Shown one piece after another: positions 1 to 10,243 of a stretch of 64,000 nucleotides of DNA (position 1 is its first letter; every line of letters begins with the position of its first letter). Under the pieces are notes generated by a model. That model saw only the letters and a list, made by a program, of their open reading frames with translations, made no database searches and was not told where the DNA came from. The stretch covers positions 1 to 64,000 of the forward strand of contig MDYQ01000599.1 in the NCBI GenBank assembly GCA_003024175.1, in the 5' to 3' direction. This DNA comes from Planoprotostelium fungivorum. Lineage: Eukaryota > Evosea > Variosea > Cavosteliida > Cavosteliaceae. A program made the translations under genes and the position numbers.

Positions 1-2419
1 TAGATGTCTAGAGGGTAAAATACAAATTCCATCATGGAGGGTTCCTTGGTCTCGAGGATGTGGTCGGCGAGAATCCAAGGCAATGACATGTCGATGGGGA
101 ACTGCAATTTCTTTCCCAACTCCAAGTAAAACTCTCTGTACCACAGATCTCCCACATCAGTGATCGACACGATGGTGGCTGTCATTTTCAATATTCCTCT
201 GCACATTTGACCTCACCTGAGTAGTTGAGGAGATATTCGTAAAAGTAAGAGCGAACGTAGAAAGCCTCCAGAGTCTTGTTGACACTGTCCTTCCATTCGT
301 GCTTCTTGGATTCGATCAATCCGTAGGTGATGTTGCGAATCAACGCCAACTAGAATGGTTCAGCTCTCCATCGTCCTCATTCATGAATCTCCATTGAGAT
401 CGATGACAGTGATGAATGGAATAAGGGATTCACCTGGGTGGGTGAGGGGGGAGTGACACGGTTAGGCAGTTGCAGACGCTCGTCCTTGGATGGCTTCTTT
501 CCTTGTAGACAGGGATCGTTGCTGTTCTCCACACCTCCATACCAATCGGCACCGATGGCTCTCATTTGCAGGAGATCTGTTCTGAAGTGCTGCTTTTTCT
601 TCTTCGTCGTGGTGCGGATGGGGTCTCGGATGTGGAATTGAACGTGCTCCTGAAGTTCAGTGTGGATGGCCGTTCTGATGATCGGTGACAGGAGACTGTC
701 CTCTCTCATCATGATCGACGCCAAGGTCTTCACCATCGCCAGAAATTCGATCAGGGCGTACTTTTCCTCCGGCTTGTAGTTGTATCGAACCACCTGCTCA
801 TTGTCAGCGAGGAAAAATCAATCTCGATGAGATCTACAGATGGAGATGTACAGATGAAGATCTACAGATGGAGATGTACAGATGAAGATCTACAGATGGA
901 GATGTACAGATAGTGATATACAGATGAAGATGTACCCTCTCATAATCTAATGGAGGAGCGGGGGATTCGATGTTCTCCGAGTTGTTGGGGTGAGCAAATT
1001 TCCAAGCAGCTTGAGAGAGGATCATACCAGTCCACTCGGAGAGATAGGAGAGACCGTCACGAACAATGTTGGTGACATCCCTGGGTGTGGACGTGAACAT
1101 CTTTGGGTCCTTTCTCGTTGCCTTGATCTCGTTGACCATGTTACTGAACTTGGCCACGTACTCGTTGTAGTGCGTTCTGACGGAGTCGAGGTGATGGATG
1201 AGCTCGTAGATGATGGCCGTCTTCTCTTCTCCTGGAGCTGAGCCCCAAGCCCTCTCGTCGTAGTGGGGACTCCTTCGGATCAATGCCTCCAGGGAGATCT
1301 GCATGTCACCGTACAGAGGCACCACTGGGTATTTCTTGAAGATGGAGGCAAAGTGGGACAGCTTCACTTTCTTTGACTTGAAGACGTTGATCTGGGAGTT
1401 CACTTCGGTACCGTCCATCAGGAGGAGTCCGTAGGGCATGACACGGAGGAGAGTGTGCTTGTCTGCGGGGAGGAGGTACATGTCCGTCTCGAACATCTTC
1501 ACCGCACAGTTGACCACCTCGCTCATGGCATCATCGAAGCTGAAGAGGTTCAGTGACAACTTGAAGCCCATCTCTCACTTGGGGATGACATGAAGGGCTG
1601 CTTTGAGGTTAGTGGTGATACTGCTCTGATTGGCCAAGAAGAGATACAGCTCGTGGTTTTCGGCGTTCTGATCGTCACCTCCACTCATACCCTTCCTGAG
1701 GAACTGATGGGCTCTGCAATTTGTCATACACTATCCTCGTCTCCTCCCTCACCTCTTGTAGAATGAAAAGTCGTTGTTCAAACAGGCCTTCATGTTCTTC
1801 AGATCGTCCAGCAGGGCGAATCTGTCGACCAACTGGATCATGTACCACAGATACAGCTGGGAAGGGAAAGTCTCTACTTCTTTTTTCTTATCCGGTCGGA
1901 CCAACTGTCCTAATGTGTGGACGTGCTTGCAGAAGAATTTGACACTGTCTCTTTGGAAATACATAAACTCTTTCAATTTCTTGATCTCGGGCTCTAAAAC
2001 CTCAAACATAGCATCGTATGTCTCATTTCGGTTCGACTCCTCTCCCGCTTTCACCTGTATAGTGTTGGTCATTTCTTTCTTCACTCTCATCGCTGGGTTC
2101 ACCTTCAGCGCTTTTGAGATACTGCGGTACGTGTATAACATGTTAATGAAGTGGTCTCCCTTCTTAATCTCCTCCTTCTATTTAACAGTTATAAATAGTT
2201 CACTCATTTTGCCTTCCTATGACTCACCAAAGCGGAGATGTGAGCTAATTCTTCCGTCCATCTCGACTCGAAAGCACCTCGATCAGCAAAATCTAAACTT
2301 GCAGAAGAATCATAGAGAACAGAAACCAGAGGCCCTTCGATGTTGGGTTGGTCGTCTTCGAAGGGGAATTTCTCGAGAACTTCCACTCGTTTTGTCGCTT
2401 CAGAGAGGTCAACCGACAT
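1..2419 (-). CDS. CYFIP/PIR121/Sra-1, SCAR/WAVE complex subunit (partial)
   Basis: This is the N-terminal part of a CYFIP-family protein; the gene continues beyond the left edge. The family is the subunit of the SCAR/WAVE complex that binds Rac-GTP and holds WAVE inactive, so it governs Arp2/3 actin assembly at the leading edge. Recognition rests on family signatures in the right order: [16 protein letters not shown] and [17 protein letters not shown] (1749-2141), [15 protein letters not shown] (834-1571), then REPxR-KKKK and [14 protein letters not shown] (near 40-110), read on the minus strand. The start ATG at 2419 opens a first exon ending near 2215. At least six exons are visible, with introns of about 45-60 nt except one of 142 nt (794-935) filled with a minisatellite. 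No lesion seen. The family assignment is secure; exact exon borders are estimated. Confidence 0.93.
831..935. repeat. Minisatellite inside a CYFIP intron
   Basis: Tandem units of about 18/36 bp built on GATCTACAGATGGAGATGTA and GATGAAGATCTACAGATG fill most of the intron at 794-935. The donor (complement of 931-935) and acceptor (complement of 794-796) lie just outside the array. The array explains why this intron is about three times the usual length here. Confidence 0.85.
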
Positions 2420-3420
2420 CTTGGATAGATATCAGCTGCCTCGGTGTTGGTCTGAACAGCCGATGCGTGTGGAACTGCCGCTCGGCAAAGCGCAAAACTA
2501 TGATATCTCCCCCCGAGCAGAGACATCATGCACTATTATGTTGCTCCACGGTGTATCATCGTTGAGTTCGCTCACAATTGTTTGTCTTACTCACGCGAGG
2601 AGTTATAGACTAATCGTCATTAAATCGGAAGAGCGTTTTCCTCCATTCTGTCTATTATTCATTCTGTTGGACGTGTTACAACAATCACAGTGAGAACCAT
2701 GTCGATTTTCTGCTCAGTAGTACTTCTAGCCACACAAATTCTTCTCAAAACCGAGAACTGCATATTTCTGTGAGAACGTCCCGATCTGGTGCTGTGTCAA
2801 AAGTTGGACTCTCATCCTTGCTTCGAACCTCGCCAGTCTCCGTCTCGCCACGTTATCTTCTCTCGAGAAAGATCGCGTGGGTGGTTGCTCATCTACACCA
2901 TCATGAACGTCGAACTAACCTCTCCTATTTGTCTTGGTCTGGCTTCTTGTTCATGAGTGCTGATGATGAGCGTGTGGGTGTAACAGACGGAAAGAGAGAA
3001 CTGTACCGGGGTTTCTACACGCAATTGATCTTCTATTTCGATGCATATACGGAGCTGTTATATGTAAAGTGGGAGCAGACGTTGCAGGGCAGTGTTTGGC
3101 ATGCACCGGATTAATTCTGATTGATAAATAGAGGATGTACGCGCGCAAACTGTTCACGAAGAAATTTTAAATTGACGTCGGATCAGCATCACTGCTCAGT
3201 CGCAACAATCCAATCCAACAACCAGGAGCGCTGATATTACCACCATGGATTCCTTGTGATTACACCAACTCAATGAAGGGGAACCTATATTTAAGGAGAT
3301 TCCTTAAGTGAACTGACTTGTCAAGGGATTCTTCACTTGCTCGTCTCGCCTTGATTCATGCATGGAGAATCTCTGTAACTCTCGAGTTGGGCCTGTACGT
3401 CATAGACCTCCTCAAGTTAG
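2420..3420. other. Gene-poor stretch upstream of CYFIP
   Basis: No convincing gene. A short plus-strand ORF from about 2698 starts with a hydrophobic, signal-like peptide but stops after some 22 codons, and I could not attach further exons. The sequence next to 2419 presumably holds the CYFIP promoter, but no motif is distinctive. Confidence 0.4.
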
Positions 3421-3603
3421 GTGATACAGGAGAAGTTGATCAGAACGAGTCAATTCAAAAAGAACGTTCGTCATTCACCATTCACTAATGACAAGACAGT
3501 GAAGATATGGACACTAGATGACACATGCACTGCTACCTTCTCTGGTCACACAGATGCTGTATGGTCAGTGACAGGAACATATAGAAAACTGGAAACAGAT
3601 TGA
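3421..3603 (+). pseudogene. WD40-repeat fragment
   Basis: A 60-codon open stretch contains one and a half WD40 blades: NDKTVKIWTLDDTC followed by FSGHTDAVWSV, the canonical end of one repeat and the GH start of the next. Nothing WD40-like is visible on either side, and a real WD40 protein needs about seven blades. I read it as a duplicated scrap of a WD40 gene rather than a working gene. An exon of a gene whose other exons I missed is the alternative. Confidence 0.5.
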
Positions 3604-3682
3604 AGTGCCTGGGACATGAATCTTACGGGTTGCTGATTGGTCGGATTGCGTGCCGGCTGGAAAAGTGGAAGGTGTAAACCAC

Positions 3683-3890
3683 CGAAGTGATCCGGCGGTT
3701 CAGAAAGGGTTCTCTGGCGAAGGCAGACCGTTGAATCTCCGGTGAGAGTGATGGATAAGATGGATGGATAAAGAGGAGAAGAATGAGTGTCCTTTCTCTA
3801 CTTAGAGTACGAGTGATTTATTAGCCTCTGAATGTTCGTTGTAGTCGGGCAGATGTCCTCCGTCTACATAACGATAAGAAGTGAATGCGT
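3683..3890. repeat. Dispersed repeat, copy A
   Basis: About 208 bp here recur with roughly 95% identity at 47962-48233 in the same orientation, starting CGAAGTGATCCGGCGGTTCA and ending AGAAGTGAATGCGT. There is no ORF. The repeat contains TTCGTTGTAG, close to the decamer found in many introns of this window. The family is unknown to me. Confidence 0.85.
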
Positions 3891-6782
3891 TCCTAACAGA
3901 AGGGTTCAGAATAGTCGTCAGAAATGCTCGCTACGGATTTTGAAAATTCTTTTTTCGATTTATTAATATTACCCTTGATGAGTAAACATATGATTCGGTT
4001 TTTCCGGTTGGTAAGTCAAATGGTGCATTGAGAATGGATCACTTCTCTCCCGACTACTGGAATATGCACGACGAAAAAATTAGTGATCCAAATGCATGGA
4101 CACCAACCAGAAAAACCAAATCATATTTCAAAATCCATGTCAATTCTGTCTTCTTGCAATTCGAAATAGCTGGTAATGCAGCTAACATTTCGAATTGTGC
4201 GTCAACGATAACCCATTGTCAATCACTTTTTGAAATGTATATGCAATTCAAAAGGAGACACGTGCATGCAGATGAATAAAAAGGCAGTCCCCATTATTTA
4301 TTCAGCAGGTATTGGGTGCTGCCGTCCCAACGGTTGCCAGCCAATGGTAGAGCCCATCTACAGCATCATCTCCAACTCCGCTCTCTTCCTTGCTGCGTTT
4401 GTATTCCAGATCGAAGAGAAGAGGAACTGAGACAGAGAGCTGACTAAGTTGCATTTGCGTAATCCAAGGAGAACGCAGGGTGAGGCTCTGTGGACTGGAT
4501 ACCATTTGGCCAAAAGACAGAGCTCCTGATGATATGGTATGACCTTCTTGTGCCCGTTTTGGGCTGCAATCATCAAAGGGGTAAAATTCCTCATACCTGG
4601 ATGACCCTACGTGCTGGAGCGTATTCTTCAACTGGATCGGTGGTCTGATGTCCATCAGGATTAATGATGTCACATTGTCACTACGTCAGCAGCTTCTCTG
4701 GATAAATTTTCCTTGGTTGCAATCTGATTGAATGTTGTACAATATCTTGAGCATTGACATACAGGATGATTGGATCGTCTTGCGCAAAGACGGTTGACTG
4801 CAGTATGTTGACATGATGGTGGATGATCATTAGTTTTGATAACTCTTATGACGATTGTTTTTATTCCAGCGATGACCTCTTTGTCTTTTGTGAGCATTGC
4901 CGTTGATTTTCGAACCTTCTACCAGACTCCAGATGAGTCTTCATTCAGGTTCAGGTTCAGGTTTTATTCAAATATCAGTTTGACCCCGTTAGGGGCTACT
5001 AAGCCATTGCTGGCCTGATAACTTTGGACTCTGCAATCCAGTGGGGAGACCCGAAAAAAAGATAGAAGCAAAAGAGATATACGTGAATCAAGGTATAATG
5101 AGGGGCTATGGCAATCATTCTGGACATCTGTGCACAGGTAGATAGGGGCGCGCTTGGGTGGTGTGTGGTCCCTGAGTCCATTGGGGGTGGGGAGTTGACC
5201 TTGTTGAGAAGATTGAAATGAGAGGAGAGAGCCTATAATATGTTTTGTCCAGCTTTGTAGCTTTTAGCCACGCCATTTCTGAACAATCAATTACAAAAAT
5301 GATGGGGTTGACCAGGCTTTGCATTCAACTGTGCAGTCATGATTTAATTTAAATATGATAGAAAAAAATTGTACCCATTCTCAGTCAGCTCCTCCCAAAG
5401 GCTGCATCAGACCACTTCAAATCCTTTATTGGTCACCTCAAAAATACAAGAAATGATACCGTCCAGATAATGAAGATACTTCAGACTTTCTGGGCTCTTG
5501 CACAAAACAAGAATGCTCGTCTTGTATCTGCAGAACAGTGTCAACAGTTCCGCTGTATCATCAGAGGAAATGCTTGGCAGACAACTGACGCTCTTGTTAA
5601 TTGTCTTTGTGGAAACGGCCTCTTTGAGTTCAACATCCCTCCTGCACTATGGGTGGACTATCAAGGTATGTACAACAACCTTGCTACTCACAAGCTACCC
5701 ACAAGAAACTCGAGCAGAACGGTCGCTGTGTGGAGGGTAGACTTGCAAGGACATCACAACTGAACAACAGAAATTACAAACCACTCCATGAGAGCTATGC
5801 CAGAGGTTCAGAACCACCAAAGAGGAAGAGGGGGTGTGGTGTATGGTCACCACATAAGAACCAAACAGTTCAATGAGTCTCTGTTTATAAAGAATGATTT
5901 CAAACCAAAGAAAGCCAAGGAGTTCCTTTTCAATGAATGTGCATTGAATGTGTTTCTTGGTTGCTGAGTTTTCTCTGAGATTTCTCCGAGTTTTCCAATT
6001 TGTCAGTGATGTCAAATGTTGGGCACAACAGAGGGATTTTCCAACCGCAGAGACATTTCCGGCTAATACACAAGCAAGCACTTCACCATCATCAAACATG
6101 CCTTCCAAAGCTTATGAGACTCCTGCAGATCTTGCACAGGCGGCCAAGGATTATGGCGGAGACACCCAGAGCAAACAGCTGTCTTACATCACCCAAACTG
6201 GGAGTGCTGGTCAGAAAGCTTGGCAATCAAGGGACTGAGCACTTCCAACATCAACAAAGCTTTTCTTGACACAGCAAAGGACATTCTCAAGAATGATTGA
6301 ACGGCCTCAAATAGATTAATCTCAGCCTATTCATATGCAGTTGCCTTTCGCCTCATTGTCTGTTGTATGATTTGAGTGTATAGATTTCCGCCCAGACTGC
6401 ATAAAGCGAGTATAGAGCACACGAATGCTTACAAATGTTTTGCAGAGGATTACCAAACAGAACACAGGAGGCGAGCCTTCAATGCGAGGTGAGTTGTAGA
6501 GAAATGGACTATATTATAATATTCCTTTTACTGTGATGTTCTTCACCCATACCACAGCCGCTGTTTCAGTTGGCCCAGGAACACAGCATCCTAGTTCCTG
6601 GGCTCTTCGACCTTTGGTTAATCTCGCATCATGCGAAATACTCCGGGAATGAGAAATAAACAAACAATCAAACAAACTTTTACTGATGTAGGATTACGCT
6701 ACATTTCTACTCACCCGTCATTGTTCTTTCGGCTGAGCAGCGTGAAGAGTAGAGACACTCAATTTACTTTTTTGATCCTTTG
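3891..6782. other. Gene-poor region without recognised intact gene
   Basis: The composition is more AT-rich than the genic parts and the ORFs are short and unconnected. Open stretches at 4028-4279, 5470-5763 and 5948-6238 (plus) have no motif I recognise. A tandem GGTTCA microsatellite lies near 4949-4967. This looks like decayed intergenic DNA with remnants of duplicated genes; no transposase, reverse transcriptase or terminal repeat was found. Confidence 0.4.
4350..4640 (-). pseudogene. Ankyrin-repeat-like fragment
   Basis: On the minus strand the segment near 4540-4600 encodes FTPLMIAAQNGHKKVI, a good match to the core helix-turn of an ankyrin repeat (TPLMxAAxxGH). The surrounding frame (4358-4594) does not continue as further recognisable repeats. 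It is best explained as a remnant of an ankyrin gene. A small multi-exon ankyrin gene cannot be excluded. Confidence 0.4.
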
Positions 6783-8810
6783 ATGCAAGACACTTCCAAG
6801 TCGAACAAATCATCCAAATTGAATGCTCATTCTTCTCCGTTAAAAAATGCTGCCAACAGGTTCGGATGATAGAAATATAGCAATTCAACTATTCTCGATT
6901 ATAATCTTTGCATTAGGGGCTGTGATTCAGCAGATCCCATCTCGGGAACAGATGATTTGACGACAAAGATGCACGGTGGACCATTGAAGAGAAAAGACGC
7001 GAGGTGATCGATTTTCGGTTCCTGCAGTTGACCTCGGTCAGCAATACCCCAAACAAGAGGAGCAGACTGAACATCTCTCAGTACCAAGAGAGAATACAGT
7101 TAAACAATGAGTTTGGACAGATGCACCAAGTCCTTCAACAGATGGATCAAAATGTGTTCATCCCTGATCCAGCTGCCACAAATACTGAAAACATGCACAA
7201 GAACAGGTGAGGCTTTCCGTTTCGATCGTCTCTCACCAATCAACGTATTGAACGGAGCAGATACAAAAACGTACTGCCAAATAACCACACGAGGGTCGAA
7301 ATCGAAATGAAGAATGGACGCGGGAAATACATCAACGCAAATCACGTGCAGGATAAACAAACGAAGGAGACACAAAAATACATCTGCTGCCAGGCTCCAC
7401 TGAAGGACACTATCAATGACTTCTGGACCATGGTGATTAGATGATCGACGACTTCCACTGAGGGTGCGACAGATGTGGGAGCAAAGAAGTCCCGTAATCG
7501 TCATGTTATCCAACGGAGAAAAAGAGAGTGGAGGCTATTGGCCACCAACAGAGGGAGCCATACGACTCTATGGGTTCGTCATGGTTACGATGAACAAGAT
7601 CAGAGTGAGTTATCTTTCCAGAGCGCCCATGACACAAACAGGTGTGCACAAACGCCAAGCTGAAGGAGAAGATGAGCCAGATTACCAATTTGATGAAGAG
7701 GAGAGAGAGTCACTCTTCCTTCAAGAGCACATCCTCCATCTTCGCTCGGCCGATGACCTTCGATATACGCGGACAAGGTTCCTTTCTGGCGAGCTCGGGC
7801 TCCCTCTCTGATTTCACTCGCTCTTGGTCCAAATCATTGCACTCTCAGAACAGCTCCTCTCTCAAAGATCACAGGTGAGAGAGCATCCATTCTTCTCATC
7901 TGATACATCCATTCTTCTCGTCTGATAGAGGACATCCATTCTTCTCATCTGACACATAACAGTGGTGCCATGATCATCAGGAGGATGACACTCTACGATG
8001 TCAGAGACCCCACCCGAACATCACGTGTGGTGCATCAGATCCATTACACTCAGTGGCCTGATCAAGGTACTTTCATCTTCTAACGCACTTCCATCTCATC
8101 TTCATCATGTGATCCTCTTCGTCATGTGATCATCATCCTGCATCCTATCATCTATTCAATTCAATCTTACGTGAAACAGGTATTCCACAAGATACAGAAC
8201 AGATTATGGCAGTGATGAGAGAGCTAGATATCAGGAAGAAGGGATTATCACAACCGATCGTAGTTCACTGCAGGTGAGATTCAATAGCAATGATGTCTGT
8301 GTTGATGTGATTCGAACACCTTGTGGATTCCTGTGACAATGTGCAGTGCAGGAATAGGCAGGACGGGAGCTTTTGTAGCGATTCACATGAGCGTACAACA
8401 GGTGAATGAAGGAGAGGGTGAAGCTCAAGTAAGAAGGTAGCTCTGGGTTATGAGAAGATGGTCGATCTCTTCGATTTGGTTGTTCGTCTGAGGATGCAAC
8501 GGAACGGAATGGTGCAGACAGAGGACCAATACAAATACATGCACATCACTCTCAGAGATATCCTCATGGACAAGTACACAAACCTCACAGCTACAACACG
8601 GGGGAGGAACATATTGAAGACTTCACTAAGACAAGTGAACACTGTGAGTCAGAGCAGGAGGTTATAGCCTGATGATACAAACAGGTGAAAGGAGTGATCG
8701 AAGATTTCCAACAGAAAAGATTGAGGAGATCTGCCTCAGAACCCACCTTAGAGAATTGGACGAGGATCATGGAAGATTCTGAGATGATGGCGAAAATGAA
8801 GATACTTTAG
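6783..8810 (+). CDS. Classical protein tyrosine phosphatase
   Basis: A single-domain tyrosine-specific phosphatase with about nine exons. In order: a low-complexity N-terminus, the substrate-loop entry NRYKNVLP and YINANHV (7200-7340), DFWTMMWEQ (7420-7490), a WPD loop WPDQG (8050-8060 and 8180), the P-loop HCSAGIGRTG across an intron (8268-8365), and the Q-loop MVQTEDQY (8512-8540). All catalytic elements (Asp of WPD, Cys and Arg of the P-loop, Gln) are present, so it should be active. Between the YWPP strand and SGAMIIRRM there is an insertion of about 75 mostly Ser/Lys-rich residues (7642-7875) that ordinary PTPs lack. The ATG at 6783 gives a short first exon; stop TAG at 8808. An intron at 7876-7962 carries a tandem repeat. 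Confidence 0.9.
7883..7956. repeat. Tandem repeat in a PTP intron
   Basis: Three imperfect units of CATCCATTCTTCTCATCTGA, separated by a few bases, lie inside the intron between the Ser-rich insertion and the WPD-loop exon of the phosphatase gene. Confidence 0.75.
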
Positions 8811-9339
8811 CTGTTTCTATTGAGTTGTTCATACATCGATATCAACTTACCCTTCACGTCAAGCCTTGGTTGTGGGGGGTGCATTTGGAACGAGCAGTAC
8901 AAAGAGTCTGACATCAAACTCACTGGCACAATTGATCTGGATTGCAAATCATCATAGTAAAAGGGAATATTATATCGGATTTCGCTACGACTCACCTCAC
9001 TAGACAGCTTAAGACATACCTCGGTAAATGGGAACTCAAAGCGGGTAAAATAAGGTCCACACAAATCACACGCATATAGCTGTCTTGGCCCTGGAACACT
9101 TTTCAACACCAACCTGTTACAACACTTTGCAACCCCCAACACCACAACATGCGTTATATAATAATTTCTGAGAAGATTCATACAAGTATATTTATGCTCT
9201 CTTCGTTCGTGTTCAATCAATATTTGATTCCTTGTACATGATCAGTCCCTGAACGGTTGACGAGACGTATTTCGTCTGCATTGCCAAGCTCTGCAGATTA
9301 TGGGATCCAAATAAAATCTATTTTATCAGTAATCAGCCC
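8811..9339. other. Intergenic or unresolved exons
   Basis: A minus-strand open frame of 137 codons (8807-9220) contains CDLCGPYFTRFEFPF but matches no family I know and overlaps the 3' end of the phosphatase gene. I see no further support and leave it unassigned. Confidence 0.3.
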
Positions 9340-10138
9340 TTACCACAGTTCCTTATGCTTTCCCAACACAGTGATAGAGCGGCGTATACATCTAACAGGC
9401 TGAATATGCAACTACAAAAATTATGAGAATTATAGTAGAATAGAGTGGATTCATCTAAAAACAGCTCACAGTTTTGATACCGCCTGACCAATTACCAAAT
9501 AACACTGAGTTCAGAAATGCCTGGGGAATTCTCCACCTCTTCCAGTGACATCCAATCTCATGGATGAGCAGACAGAGTCCAAAGTTGGTGAAGGTTCCAG
9601 GTGTAAAATTGTAAGATCACCATATGTGTATCCTTGTAGTATACTACCAACAGCCAAAACAACCCCCAGGGCCGCCTATATGCGAGCTAGAGCCTGAGAG
9701 GCCCGTAGAGTCCCATAGAGACCCTGGCCATCACTTATCGACACTACGGCGAGGATATAGAGGATAAAAAGAGAAGAAAAAGAGTCGAGACTCACCGCCC
9801 GCCCGCCGGGAGGTCCTTGTAAGACTTTGGCTCGCAGAAGATGTGTTAGGAGAAGGTTCTGTTCCATTCCTCGTGTGTCTCACCATACTGAAGAAAAGTG
9901 GTGGCCTGCTCCGCTGTGGAATCTCCTTGTGCACCCGGACAAGATTTAAGACGTTGGTGACCAGAGTATTGTAATGGGATATAGACATGGCTGTCATTGT
10001 AGAGATGAACCAACGCCGACGTCTCAGAGAGGTTGAGAGGCCAAATGTTCGAGCGTAATAATACCGACGATATGGACGAGAGCTGTTATGAAAAATGAGA
10101 TATACGATGGCGTAAAGAGAGGCGATTCGGTCGAGCAT
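9340..10138 (-). CDS. Possible multipass membrane protein (unknown)
   Basis: I do not recognise this gene with certainty. The minus strand offers a chain of exon-like open stretches: a start at 10138 with MLDRIASLYAIVYLIF, then ISHYNTLVTNVLNLV (about 9930-9990), a hydrophobic SLFILYILAVVSI (about 9730-9790), FTNFGLCLLIHEIG (about 9550-9600), and a last exon after a TTTTTGTAG acceptor ending in LGKHKELW at 9340. Several segments look membrane-spanning, and the order is vaguely like TLC-domain proteins. Exon joins are not unique, so product and borders are tentative. Confidence 0.3.
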
Positions 10139-10243
10139 CTACCTGTGCGTGGCCGAGGTTTCTGAAATTGAGGCAAGATCTGATGATGGATTTTATTCTT
10201 TTATTCAGTATTTTGTGCCTGCTGAGGTCAGTATCATCTGATC

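Noticed and set aside
2030-2045. GGTTCGACTCC, another B-box-like word
   Set aside because: It lies inside a well supported CYFIP exon and no cloverleaf fits.
5470-6300. A decayed transposon or Sec31-like gene on the plus strand
   Set aside because: Open frames are short and I could not match any segment to a named family, nor find terminal repeats.
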